Of a DNA stretch of 64,000 nt, positions 1 to 8,368 are shown one piece after another. A program made the position numbers and the translations under genes. The DNA is from Flavobacteriaceae bacterium. Lineage in GTDB: Bacteria; Bacteroidota; Bacteroidia; Flavobacteriales; Flavobacteriaceae. Each line of letters begins with the position of its first letter. Within the stretch, counting starts at the first letter, position 1. Where the stretch lies: positions 1 through 64,000 of the forward strand of contig CANHRI010000004.1 of the NCBI GenBank assembly GCA_947463515.1, given 5' to 3'. The notes beneath the pieces are model-generated. The model was not told where the DNA came from and did no database searches. It saw only the letters and a program-made list of their open reading frames with translations.

Positions 1-695
1 ATACTTTCCCCTTTAATTTGTTTTTGGTAGTCCATCATGCTGGGTAAGGTACGTCCCGTTTTTCCCAACAATTCTTCTTTGATCACTACTAGCGTTGTTC
101 CTGCTGGCCCCATATTCTTTTGGGCTCCCGCGTAAATCAACGCAAACTGAGAGAAGTCCAACGTGCGCGAAAAAATATCCGAACTCATATCGCAAATCAT
201 CGGAATATCGGTTTTCGGGAAGGATTTCATTTGCGTGCCAAAAATCGTATTATTACTCGTACAATGGAAGTAATTGGCATCTGAAGGAATGGAGTATCCT
301 TTTGGAATATAATTGAAATTGACGTCTTTAGATGTTCCCACGATTACCGTTTCTCCAAAAAGTTGCGCCTCTTTGATAGCATTGGCGGCCCAGGTTCCTG
401 TTTCTAAATACGCGGCTTTACCATCGACTTTCATAAAATTGTAGGGAACGCGTAAAAATTCCATACTCGCACCGCCTTGTAAAAACAAAACTTGATAGCC
501 TTTTCCCTCCAAGCCAAGCAATTCCAAAACCAAAGCGCGGGCTTCTTCCATGACGGCAATAAAATCCTTACTGCGGTGCGAAATTTCTAAAATCGACAAG
601 CCCGATTGATTAAAATCCAAAATCGCTTGCGCCGATTGTTCAAATACTTCTTGGGGTAGAATGCAGGGGCCTGCGCTGTAATTGTGTTTTTTCAT
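1..695 (-). CDS. serC: Phosphoserine aminotransferase, partial (C-terminus off the left edge)
   Basis: PLP-dependent aminotransferase of serine biosynthesis, converting 3-phosphohydroxypyruvate plus glutamate to phosphoserine. The reverse strand opens at an ATG at 693-695 with MKKHNYSAGPCILP, the classical SerC N-terminus. It continues through LFLQGGASMEF and reaches the PLP-lysine motif AGAQKNMGPAG at about 95-130. About 231 residues are present; the family is about 355-360, so roughly the last third lies outside the window. The upstream neighbour on the same strand is a T9SS protein with 139 bp between them, so serC probably has its own promoter. Identity is secure. Confidence 0.96.
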   Translation of the reverse strand, partial: MKKHNYSAGPCILPQEVFEQSAQAILDFNQSGLSILEISHRSKDFIAVMEEARALVLELLGLEGKGYQVLFLQGGASMEFLRVPYNFMKVDGKAAYLETGTWAANAIKEAQLFGETVIVGTSKDVNFNYIPKGYSIPSDANYFHCTSNNTIFGTQMKSFPKTDIPMICDMSSDIFSRTLDFSQFALIYAGAQKNMGPAGTTLVVIKEELLGKTGRTLPSMMDYQKQIKGES

Positions 696-801
696 GATCA
701 ACTATCCAATAAATTCCTGTTATGTTGTTGTGTGGGTGCAAATTTCAACATTAAGCGAGAGATATCCGATTTTGGACGAATGGAATCCAATTCGACTTAT
801 T

Positions 802-819
802 AACTAAAACGTTTTAGTT
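802..819. promoter_or_regulatory. Perfect 18-bp palindrome AACTAAAACGTTTTAGTT
   Basis: Both 9-base arms match exactly around a central CG. It lies 107 bp upstream of the serC start and 15 bp after the stop of the T9SS gene. No U-tract follows on either strand and the stem is AT-rich, so an intrinsic terminator is unlikely. The CG-centred symmetry resembles operators of LacI-type regulators. Which protein binds, if any, is unknown. Confidence 0.4.
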
Positions 820-834
820 GATAAATGACGCTTC

Positions 835-2259
835 TTAGTTTTTTATGAATTTTGATGTAAAATTCTCACCGTTCACAAACAAAGCTTGGAGGAAATACAT
901 TCCCGGGACCAAGTTAACAACAGAAACCGATGCAGTATTATTAGCGGTCAATACTTTTTTTCCAGTGAGGTCGTAAACAGTTAAGGTTGTAGGAACATGA
1001 GCGCTAGAAAGATGAAGTTGTTCGGCGGCGGGATTGGGATACAGCACTGCATGTTTTGAGTTAGCTGTTATTAAATTTAGTCCAATTTCGTTCGTGTAAT
1101 AAGCTTTTCCAAACGATTGCGTTGAAAATTCTCTGGAGGCACCAATAAGTATGTGACTTGCATTACTCTCCATTGTCGAGCCAAAACTATCATCGGTCAA
1201 TTCTGGACCTTCACCATAAATAGTGTTTTCTAGGATGTAGCTATTATTCGTTTCACTGTAGATCCAAACGGGATATTTGCGTGACATTTGAAATAAATAA
1301 AAAATTGCACCAATAACAATTTTGTTATTAAGCGTTTGAATACGGTTTAAAATGTAATCTTCAATGATAGGTTGAAACGAGGTCGTTTCTTGCCACATAT
1401 TTCCGATGAGGTTAAAGAGGCACACTTTATATCCCGTTAGGTTGTTGGAGTTGGTAAAGATTCCACATAATTGATTGCCTTTCATTGTTAAATCTACCAA
1501 AGTATTCAGGTTGGTATTGGATGCTGAAAAGTTAAAGGAGTAATTCATCATGACCCATTCCGTTCCATTCCATTCAAAGGTAATGGGTAGGGAATACGTT
1601 GGAGAGAGATTGGTAGATGGGTTGCTGGCTAATAGCAAGCGTTGATTTAAGAGGTAAGGTTTTGCTCCAAATTTATTAACCAGAGTAGATTGCAATTTTT
1701 GTAAATATTGAAAAGAAGTACCATTCCAACGATAGATGTACACAGCACCGTTAAAGTTGGTGTTGTTGGGATTAACGGCGTTTGAAGAGATGAATAAAAA
1801 ATCATTGTAGAGAACGACTGCTTTTCCGAAATTATCATTAGAGGCTGCATCGTTTGGAGTTATTTTTTGAATGAAACTGCTTGCATTGTCATTGCCGTAG
1901 ACATATACTGCGCCTGCATTGCTTCCTGCGGCATCATGAAATGGTGCACCAATGGCTAGAAAAGAAGTGTTACTGTCAAGGGAACTTCCAAATGAATCAC
2001 CAGGGAGTCCATCATTTGGAAACAGGATATGGGTCTGTTGAAAACCTGAACCATTGGGGGTAAAACGAAAAACTTTTGGCTGAATGCTATTTTGTATAGA
2101 AGTGCGATTTGCAATGTGTATCACGCTGTTATCATCTAAACTGATTGCAGTACCAAAATTGAGTCCATCGTTGCCACTCGAGGGAAAAATAGGGATTAAT
2201 GATTGTGCTTTTATAAGACTACAAATGAGAAAAAAAACAACAATAAACTTTGGCTTCAT
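835..2259 (-). CDS. T9SS type A sorting domain protein with FG-GAP-like repeats
   Basis: Secreted or surface protein of 474 residues. A signal peptide ends near residue 18 (LICSLIKAQS). The body contains repeated FG-GAP-like segments such as DSFGSSLDSNTSFLAIGAP, NFGKAVVLYNDFLFISS and DDSFGSTMESNASHILIGA, the pattern of integrin-like beta-propeller blades. The last about 75 residues form a type A Por-secretion sorting domain (LYPNPAAEQLHL, VYDLTGKKV, LVPGMYFLQ), which directs export through the type IX system and cleavage at the cell surface. It stands alone between serC and the acyl-CoA reductase. Ligand and role are unknown. Confidence 0.85.
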   Translation of the reverse strand: MKPKFIVVFFLICSLIKAQSLIPIFPSSGNDGLNFGTAISLDDNSVIHIANRTSIQNSIQPKVFRFTPNGSGFQQTHILFPNDGLPGDSFGSSLDSNTSFLAIGAPFHDAAGSNAGAVYVYGNDNASSFIQKITPNDAASNDNFGKAVVLYNDFLFISSNAVNPNNTNFNGAVYIYRWNGTSFQYLQKLQSTLVNKFGAKPYLLNQRLLLASNPSTNLSPTYSLPITFEWNGTEWVMMNYSFNFSASNTNLNTLVDLTMKGNQLCGIFTNSNNLTGYKVCLFNLIGNMWQETTSFQPIIEDYILNRIQTLNNKIVIGAIFYLFQMSRKYPVWIYSETNNSYILENTIYGEGPELTDDSFGSTMESNASHILIGASREFSTQSFGKAYYTNEIGLNLITANSKHAVLYPNPAAEQLHLSSAHVPTTLTVYDLTGKKVLTANNTASVSVVNLVPGMYFLQALFVNGENFTSKFIKN

Positions 2260-2291
2260 ACAATACTATTTTAAGTAAATGTAGTGTTTTT

Positions 2292-3350
2292 TTATATCGA
2301 TTGTAAAAAAGCCAAGGTGTCTACATGATCGGCATAATCCCATAATTCGGGACGTTGTGTCGTGCCAAAACCTATGCTGTGCGCTACAAGAGCGTTGGAA
2401 ACAATACATTGCAATTGCTCTGCATCGTTGGTGAGTTGTGTTTTTACCTGATCCAAGTCGTTGTAATATTCATAAAAAACGGAGGAAATGGGTGACGCAT
2501 AGCCCGAATCTTCTTTCAACGTTAAAAAACCATTATCCAAAATCGTAAACAAACTCATCAAAAACACCGCTTTGTTGTAATCATAATTGTTGGCGTATTT
2601 GATATAGTGAATGCAATCCTTATAGGTGTACATCGCTTCAAAAAAAGGCTCAAACGAGTAGCCTTCGGGAACAAATAACTTGGAAACATTGCGGCATCCG
2701 AGTCCAAAGTAGCGAAAAATATCTTCCCCCAACTGAATTAAGTCTTCTTTGGATTCAGTACCGTCTAAAACCGCGACCGAATTTCGGTTTTTACGAATAA
2801 TAGACGGTTTGTCTTTGAAATAATACTCAAAATAGCGCGCCGTATTGTTGCTTCCTGTAGCGATAACCGCCTCAAAACCTTCGAGTTTTCCCTCAGTAAA
2901 TGTGATGTAATCAGCTATTCTAGGTTCACAAGCTATCAAATACTCCACTAGAAAAGGCACTATTTTTTGATCGTTTGACGATGTTTTTACCAGCGCTTTA
3001 TGTCCTGAAACCAATACACTCAAGACGTCATGAAATCCTACCAACGGAATATTTCCCGCCAACACCAAGCCCACCGTTTTGGGTGTCACACCTCCAAAAT
3101 CATAGGGTTGCAGCCACTTATTTAGGTTGGATTCGGTGAGTGCTTGAGCCCACGATTGCACCGCAAAGCGCATTTGTTCGGGGGTAAACCAACCGTTGTA
3201 ATTTTGCGCTGATTCGAGTTGCTCAACCATGCGGTCAAAAAACAATTCGTTGTGCAAAACCGCTGGATTTTTGGTGGGAGTCGTGGTGCCAAATTGGTGT
3301 AAAAAATGGCCTAAGTGAACCAACGCTGATTTTTTATCGAATTGTAACAT
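2292..3350 (-). CDS. LuxC-family acyl-CoA reductase
   Basis: 352-residue member of the LuxC/aldehyde dehydrogenase-like acyl-CoA reductase family, which reduces acyl-CoA or acyl thioesters to aldehydes with NAD(P)H. Visible hallmarks are VGLVLAGNIPLVGFHD near residue 95, an IATGSNNTARYFEYYF stretch near 160, and GLGCRNVSKLFVPEG near 215, whose cysteine is the likely acyl-accepting nucleophile. It is divergent from the ferredoxin, with 60 bp between starts. This neighbourhood (serC, acyl-CoA reductase, ferredoxin) recurs in flavobacteria from memory. The physiological substrate cannot be told from sequence. Confidence 0.85.
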   Translation of the reverse strand: MLQFDKKSALVHLGHFLHQFGTTTPTKNPAVLHNELFFDRMVEQLESAQNYNGWFTPEQMRFAVQSWAQALTESNLNKWLQPYDFGGVTPKTVGLVLAGNIPLVGFHDVLSVLVSGHKALVKTSSNDQKIVPFLVEYLIACEPRIADYITFTEGKLEGFEAVIATGSNNTARYFEYYFKDKPSIIRKNRNSVAVLDGTESKEDLIQLGEDIFRYFGLGCRNVSKLFVPEGYSFEPFFEAMYTYKDCIHYIKYANNYDYNKAVFLMSLFTILDNGFLTLKEDSGYASPISSVFYEYYNDLDQVKTQLTNDAEQLQCIVSNALVAHSIGFGTTQRPELWDYADHVDTLAFLQSI

Positions 3351-3357
3351 GGGTTGC

Positions 3358-3388
3358 TTGTGTATGAAGGGTATTGATTGTAAATTTG
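3358..3388 (+). promoter_or_regulatory. Bacteroidota-type promoter of the ferredoxin gene
   Basis: A TTG at 3358-3360 is followed 20 bases later by TAAATTTG at 3381-3388, matching the flavobacterial TTG / TAnnTTTG consensus. It predicts a leader of about 17 nt before the ATG at 3411. Confidence 0.6.
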
Positions 3389-3410
3389 CACAAAACTAAT
3401 AAAATTCGCT

Positions 3411-3761
3411 ATGGCAATCAAAATAACTGACGAGTGCATCAATTGTGGTGCTTGCGAGCCGGAATGTCCGAATACTGCGATTTATGAAGGTGCGGATAAT
3501 TGGCGGTATAAAGACGGTACAAAATTGCGCGGAACGGTAGTTCTTCCTGATGGAACTTCCATTGATGCGGATGTGCCACAACGACCAATTTCCGACGATT
3601 TGTATTACATTGTGCCCGGAAAATGTACTGAGTGTAAAGGGTTTCACGAAGAACCACAGTGCGCTGCCGTATGTCCCGTGGACTGTTGTGTTCCCGATGA
3701 GGACCATGTGGAAAGTGAAGAGACCTTATTGAACCGTCAATCGTTTTTACACAACGAGTAG
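3411..3761 (+). CDS. 4Fe-4S dicluster ferredoxin
   Basis: Small cytoplasmic electron carrier of 116 residues with two cysteine clusters. The first is [13 protein letters not shown], starting at residue 9. The second is [13 protein letters not shown] followed by AAVCPVDCC near residues 72-92, with a wider C-x2-C-x8-C-x3-C spacing. This is the YfhL-like/bacterial 2[4Fe-4S] arrangement with an inserted loop between the clusters. It has its own promoter and a strong terminator after it, so it is monocistronic. The reductase partner is unknown; the divergent acyl-CoA reductase is only a positional suggestion. Confidence 0.93.
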   Translation: MAIKITDECINCGACEPECPNTAIYEGADNWRYKDGTKLRGTVVLPDGTSIDADVPQRPISDDLYYIVPGKCTECKGFHEEPQCAAVCPVDCCVPDEDHVESEETLLNRQSFLHNE

Positions 3762-3787
3762 GTCCAATTTACTTGTAAGAAAATATC

Positions 3788-3817
3788 AAACACCTGTTGC
3801 TTTCAGGTGTTTTTTTA
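3788..3817 (+). terminator. Intrinsic terminator after the ferredoxin
   Basis: Stem AAACACCTG / CAGGTGTTT with a 7-nt loop, followed by a T-run. Confidence 0.85.
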
Positions 3818-3886
3818 TGTCTTTTTGCTAAAAGTTTACATTTTTTAAGACGTTTTTCTTAAATTTGAGAACAAACCCTACTAGCG

Positions 3887-5056
3887 ATGCGTACGTTTCT
3901 ACTGTTTTGGTTCGGATGTCTCTTGACGATCGCTCATGCCCAACAAGGGGATATACATTTGGTGTTTAAAGACGCCGAAACCCAAGTACCCATTGAAGAT
4001 GTCACCGTTACGGTTTTACGCACCAAGCAAAATTACATGAGCAATCCCGAAGGTCGCGTTTCCTTTGCCCTCACTGGGGTTTCTAGCATTCAAATCGCCC
4101 ATTCGAGTTATGAAAGTCAAAGTGTTCGCTCAACGGCTTTAAAATTAAAAGAAAATGTAATTTTTCTTAAAAGTGCTGTCAATACTTTAGATGAGATTGT
4201 CATCACCAAGCAGCATCCACAAAAAATTCTCAAAGGATTAATCGAGAATTCAGTCGAAAAACTGACGACTCCTTGTCGCTTAAAAGTTTATTCGCGTGAA
4301 TTTTTTAAACGCAACGGTAACTATTTGTTTTACAACGATGGTTTGCTACACTTTCAGATTTCAGGAAAAAATAAAGACTTTAAAAATGACATTCTCGTCG
4401 AGCAGAATCGTTCCATTGGGTTGGTAGATACCGATGTTTCGCAGGACTTATTGGGGTATGATTTGAGTAATATCATGGGGAATTATTACAATTTTAAATA
4501 CCTCGAACCCTTGCTGGAGGCCCGCGCACGAAAGGATTACGATTTTTTAATTAAATCCTACACCAAAAATGATAACTATTATTTAATGGTCATCAATCCC
4601 CTCGATCCCGTAAAAGGATTTAAAGATGATTACACCATTTTATATGATAAAAAAAAGAAAATTATTCTTGAAGTTAGCTCCTCCGTCACGCCCAATGCTG
4701 TGGCCAACACCCCCGAAAAGCGAAGTGTGGGCGCCCGCAATCTTTACAAATCCAATTACAAAAACATTTATCGATATGCGGGAGATAACGAATATTATTT
4801 GTTGAGTTCTCGCGAGGAAATTGGTTTTGAACGGGTCGATAAAAAGGAGGTTCGTACCGAAATTGAAGTACGCAATTACTTCATCACCACAGGATTTAGT
4901 CGCAATGAATTTTCTTTTAAGGAGAGCGAAATTTTTAAAGATAAAGCCCTTTTTAACCTAAAAGATAAAATTCTCACCGATTACTGGAATGTTTCGGGAT
5001 TGGTGCCTACTCCTGAAGAAGAAGCCATTATCAAAAATATCTCCGACGAGCCTTAG
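3887..5056 (+). CDS. Carboxypeptidase-like regulatory domain protein
   Basis: 389-residue exported protein. A signal peptide ends near residue 18 (LTIAHAQQG). A CarboxypepD_reg-like beta-sandwich follows (about 20-100: DAETQVPIEDVTVTV, NPEGRVSFAL) and ends with LDEIVITKQ, the linker that in TonB receptors leads into the plug. The rest (about 105-380) has no receptor barrel signature and is rich in charged and aromatic residues. Such proteins are common in flavobacteria and are inferred to sit in the periplasm or outer membrane. A TAAATTTG -7-like box lies at 3860-3867. Function is unknown. Confidence 0.75.
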   Translation: MRTFLLFWFGCLLTIAHAQQGDIHLVFKDAETQVPIEDVTVTVLRTKQNYMSNPEGRVSFALTGVSSIQIAHSSYESQSVRSTALKLKENVIFLKSAVNTLDEIVITKQHPQKILKGLIENSVEKLTTPCRLKVYSREFFKRNGNYLFYNDGLLHFQISGKNKDFKNDILVEQNRSIGLVDTDVSQDLLGYDLSNIMGNYYNFKYLEPLLEARARKDYDFLIKSYTKNDNYYLMVINPLDPVKGFKDDYTILYDKKKKIILEVSSSVTPNAVANTPEKRSVGARNLYKSNYKNIYRYAGDNEYYLLSSREEIGFERVDKKEVRTEIEVRNYFITTGFSRNEFSFKESEIFKDKALFNLKDKILTDYWNVSGLVPTPEEEAIIKNISDEP

Positions 5057-5070
5057 ATTTTTGCTGTTTT

Positions 5071-5097
5071 TTGAATGGGTTTAATGCGCTATATTTG
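5071..5097 (+). promoter_or_regulatory. Promoter of ychF
   Basis: TTG at 5071-5073, a 16-base spacer and TATATTTG at 5090-5097, with the ychF ATG 21 bases further on. Confidence 0.55.
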
Positions 5098-5117
5098 CCC
5101 CACAAAAATAAAAATCA

Positions 5118-6212
5118 ATGAAAGCAGGTATCGTGGGATTGCCCAATGTAGGGAAATCAACTCTTTTTAATTGTTTGTCCAATGCAAAAGCGCAAAGTGC
5201 CAACTTTCCGTTTTGTACCATTGAACCGAATATTGGGGTAGTCAATGTACCCGATCCACGTTTGGAGAAATTGGAAGAATTGGTCAATCCAGAACGGGTA
5301 TTGCCCGCTACCGTTGAAATTGTAGATATCGCGGGATTGGTAAAAGGCGCCAGTAAAGGCGAAGGTTTAGGAAACCAGTTTTTGGCCAATATACGTGAAT
5401 GTAATGCGATTATTCACGTGCTCCGTTGTTTTGACAACGACAATATTGTACACGTAGATGGCAATGTGAATCCGATTCGCGATAAAGAAACCATCGATAT
5501 CGAATTACAGTTAAAAGACTTAGAAACAGTCGAAAAACGCTTAGAGAAAGTCAACCGAACGGCCAAAGCGGGAATCAAAGAAGCCGTTTTGGAACAATCC
5601 TTGTTGAATCAAATCCGCGATTTATTGTTGCAAGGAAAATCCGCACGAACCGTGGTGGCGCAAAACCAAGATGAAGCCGATTTGTTGGAAGCCTTTCAAT
5701 TGATTACGACCAAACCGGTGCTTTACGTTTGTAATGTTGATGAAAATTCAGCTGTAAGTGGCAATGCTTATGTTGATCAAGTTCGTGAATTGGTCAAATC
5801 AGAAAATGCAGTAGTACTTGTATTGGCTGTAGCTACTGAAGCCGATATTACTGAATTGGAGACCTATGAGGAACGCCAAATGTTCTTAGAAGACATGGGC
5901 TTGGACGAACCAGGGGTTTCCAAATTGATTCGGGCGGCCTATCGTTTGTTGAATTTACAAACGTATTTCACGGCAGGTGTAAAAGAAGTACGCGCTTGGA
6001 CCATTCATGTAGGCGATACTGCTCCGAAAGCAGCGGGTGTCATCCACACCGATTTTGAAAAAGGATTTATCCGCGCGGAGGTTATTGCTTACGATGATTA
6101 TGTACAATTCGGTTCAGAAGCTAAAGTAAAAGAAGCGGGAAAACTACGCGTGGAAGGAAAAGAATATATCGTGAAAGACGGCGATGTGATGCATTTCCGT
6201 TTCAATGTATAA
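5118..6212 (+). CDS. ychF: Redox-regulated ATPase YchF (Obg-like)
   Basis: Ribosome-associated P-loop NTPase of the Obg family, 364 residues (normal length). G1 is GLPNVGKST at residues 7-15 and G3 is DIAGLVKGASKGEGLGN. The G4 position reads NVDE instead of NKxD, which is the feature that makes YchF prefer ATP over GTP. A coiled-coil stretch lies at about 130-180, and the C-terminal TGS domain ends with KEYIVKDGDVMHFRFNV. It is transcribed alone, with its own promoter and a terminator at 6237-6263. Confidence 0.97.
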   Translation: MKAGIVGLPNVGKSTLFNCLSNAKAQSANFPFCTIEPNIGVVNVPDPRLEKLEELVNPERVLPATVEIVDIAGLVKGASKGEGLGNQFLANIRECNAIIHVLRCFDNDNIVHVDGNVNPIRDKETIDIELQLKDLETVEKRLEKVNRTAKAGIKEAVLEQSLLNQIRDLLLQGKSARTVVAQNQDEADLLEAFQLITTKPVLYVCNVDENSAVSGNAYVDQVRELVKSENAVVLVLAVATEADITELETYEERQMFLEDMGLDEPGVSKLIRAAYRLLNLQTYFTAGVKEVRAWTIHVGDTAPKAAGVIHTDFEKGFIRAEVIAYDDYVQFGSEAKVKEAGKLRVEGKEYIVKDGDVMHFRFNV

Positions 6213-6236
6213 TTTCATAAAAACAAACAAATAAAG

Positions 6237-6263
6237 CACGGTTTATGACCGTGTTTTTTTTTT
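6237..6263 (+). terminator. Intrinsic terminator after ychF
   Basis: CACGGT / ACCGTG stem with a short loop, followed by ten T residues. Confidence 0.8.
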
Positions 6264-6362
6264 GAGTAAATGTCAAAAACATTTTTAATAACTTTCCATT
6301 TTTTACCTTCTAAAACCGCTTCGGAAGCCTTATATTAGCTGAAATTCGTTACAATTTTGAAT

Positions 6363-8216
6363 ATGGCTGAACAGGTGCAATATAATGAAGATAACATACG
6401 ATCACTCGATTGGAAGGAGCATATTCGGATGCGTCCGGGTATGTATATCGGAAAATTAGGGGACGGTTCTTCACCCGACGATGGTATTTATATTTTACTC
6501 AAAGAAGTCATCGACAACTGTATCGACGAATTTGTGATGGGTACAGGGAAAACCATCGAGGTAACCATTAAAGATAAATTAGTTACCGTTCGTGATTATG
6601 GGCGTGGCATTCCACTCGGAAAAGTGGTAGACGTCGTATCCAAAATGAATACCGGAGGAAAATACGACTCCAAAGCCTTTAAAAAATCAGTGGGTTTGAA
6701 TGGCGTCGGAACCAAAGCGGTGAATGCGTTATCCAATTTTTTCCGTGTCGAATCGATGCGGGATAACCAACAAAAAGCTGCGGAATTCTCGGCAGGAAAT
6801 CTTACGGTCGAAGAAGATATTCAAGAATCGACCAAACGCCGTGGAACCAAAGTGTCGTTCATCGCCGACGATACCATTTTCAAAAATTACAAATACCGCA
6901 ACGAGTATGTGGTGCGGATGTTGAAAAACTATTGCTACCTCAATACGGGGTTGACGATTTATTTCAATGGAGATAAATACTATTCCGACTTTGGTTTAAA
7001 GGATTTGTTGCAAGAAACTATTACAGAAGAAGATTCGGTCTATCCAATCATTCATTTGGTAGGTGACGACATCGAATTGGCCTTAACCCACAGTAAAACG
7101 CAATATTCCGAGGAATACCACTCGTTTGTGAACGGGCAGAATACAACCCAAGGCGGAACACACTTGAACGCTTTTCGCGAATCGGTGGTTAAAACCATAC
7201 GGGATTTTTATAATAAAAACTTTGAAGCCTCCGATATTCGTAAATCGATTGTAGCAGCGGTTTCGGTGAAAGTTGAAGAGCCGGTTTTTGAGTCCCAAAC
7301 CAAAACCAAATTAGGGTCTACCGATATCGGACCCAACGGTCCCTCGATTCGAACATTCATCAACGATTTTATATCGACCAAGCTGGACAATTATTTGCAT
7401 AAAAATCCAGAAGCGGCCGAAGCGTTATTGAAAAAGATATTGCAAGCCGAACGCGAGCGGAAAGAATTGTCAGGCATTCGTAAATTGGCTCGTGATCGTG
7501 CCAAAAAAGCGAGTTTGCACAATAAAAAACTCCGCGATTGCCGTATTCACCTTACCGACACCAAAAACGAACGTTGCCTCGAAAGTACGTTGTTCATCAC
7601 CGAGGGGGATTCGGCTTCGGGATCGATTACCAAAAGTCGCAATGTAAATACCCAAGCTGTTTTTAGTTTGCGCGGGAAGCCGTTAAATTCCTACGGCATG
7701 TCCAAAAAGATTGTCTATGAAAATGAGGAGTTCAACTTGCTCCAAGCCGCTTTGGATATTGAAGAAGATTACGACAGCTTGCGCTACAATAACATCGTAA
7801 TTGCAACCGATGCCGACGTCGACGGGATGCACATCCGATTATTGTTGATCACCTTTTTCTTGCAGTTTTTCCCCGAATTAATCAAAGAAGGACATTTGTT
7901 TATATTGCAAACGCCGCTATTTCGGGTGCGTAATAAAAAAGAAACCATCTATTGCTATAGTGACGAAGAACGTGTCGCGGCCATTGAAAAGTTAAAACCC
8001 AAACCCGAAATCACGCGATTCAAAGGATTGGGTGAAATTTCCCCCGATGAATTCAAGCATTTCATTGGCGAGGATATCCGACTCGATCCGGTGATGTTGG
8101 ATAAAGCCACGTCGATTGAAACGTTATTGGAGTTTTATATGGGCAAAAACACCCCCGACCGCCAAGATTTCATTATCAATAACTTGAAAGTGGAATTAGA
8201 TGTGTTGGAGAATTAA
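6363..8216 (+). CDS. parE: DNA topoisomerase IV subunit B
   Basis: ATPase subunit of the type IIA topoisomerase that decatenates daughter chromosomes. The ATG at 6363 was preferred over an in-frame TTG at 6357. GHKL ATPase motifs are [21 protein letters not shown] and GRGIPLG, with [14 protein letters not shown] as the ATP lid. The Toprim region contains [10 protein letters not shown] and [14 protein letters not shown], and the C-terminus has [10 protein letters not shown]. At 617 residues it is of ParE rather than long GyrB size. parC follows after a repeat-containing spacer of about 150 bp. Confidence 0.95.
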   Translation: MAEQVQYNEDNIRSLDWKEHIRMRPGMYIGKLGDGSSPDDGIYILLKEVIDNCIDEFVMGTGKTIEVTIKDKLVTVRDYGRGIPLGKVVDVVSKMNTGGKYDSKAFKKSVGLNGVGTKAVNALSNFFRVESMRDNQQKAAEFSAGNLTVEEDIQESTKRRGTKVSFIADDTIFKNYKYRNEYVVRMLKNYCYLNTGLTIYFNGDKYYSDFGLKDLLQETITEEDSVYPIIHLVGDDIELALTHSKTQYSEEYHSFVNGQNTTQGGTHLNAFRESVVKTIRDFYNKNFEASDIRKSIVAAVSVKVEEPVFESQTKTKLGSTDIGPNGPSIRTFINDFISTKLDNYLHKNPEAAEALLKKILQAERERKELSGIRKLARDRAKKASLHNKKLRDCRIHLTDTKNERCLESTLFITEGDSASGSITKSRNVNTQAVFSLRGKPLNSYGMSKKIVYENEEFNLLQAALDIEEDYDSLRYNNIVIATDADVDGMHIRLLLITFFLQFFPELIKEGHLFILQTPLFRVRNKKETIYCYSDEERVAAIEKLKPKPEITRFKGLGEISPDEFKHFIGEDIRLDPVMLDKATSIETLLEFYMGKNTPDRQDFIINNLKVELDVLEN

Positions 8217-8219
8217 GTT

Positions 8220-8357
8220 ACTGAGCTACTAAGTTTCTGAGTAGCTGAGCGAGCGGTTGTTAAATGAAAGTAAATATAATTAGAAGCACGAAGTCATAAT
8301 AGTCATTGAGTTATTGAACGCAGGTTCAAGCTCAGTGACTTAGCGACTTAGCGACTT
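8220..8357. repeat. Degenerate 8-bp tandem repeats in the parE-parC spacer
   Basis: At 8220-8251 there are four octamers (ACTGAGCT, ACTAAGTT, TCTGAGTA, GCTGAGCG). At 8334-8357 there are three (AGTGACTT, AGCGACTT, AGCGACTT). The sequence between (8252-8333) has no gene. Confidence 0.75.
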
Positions 8358-8368
8358 AGCAGCTATAT

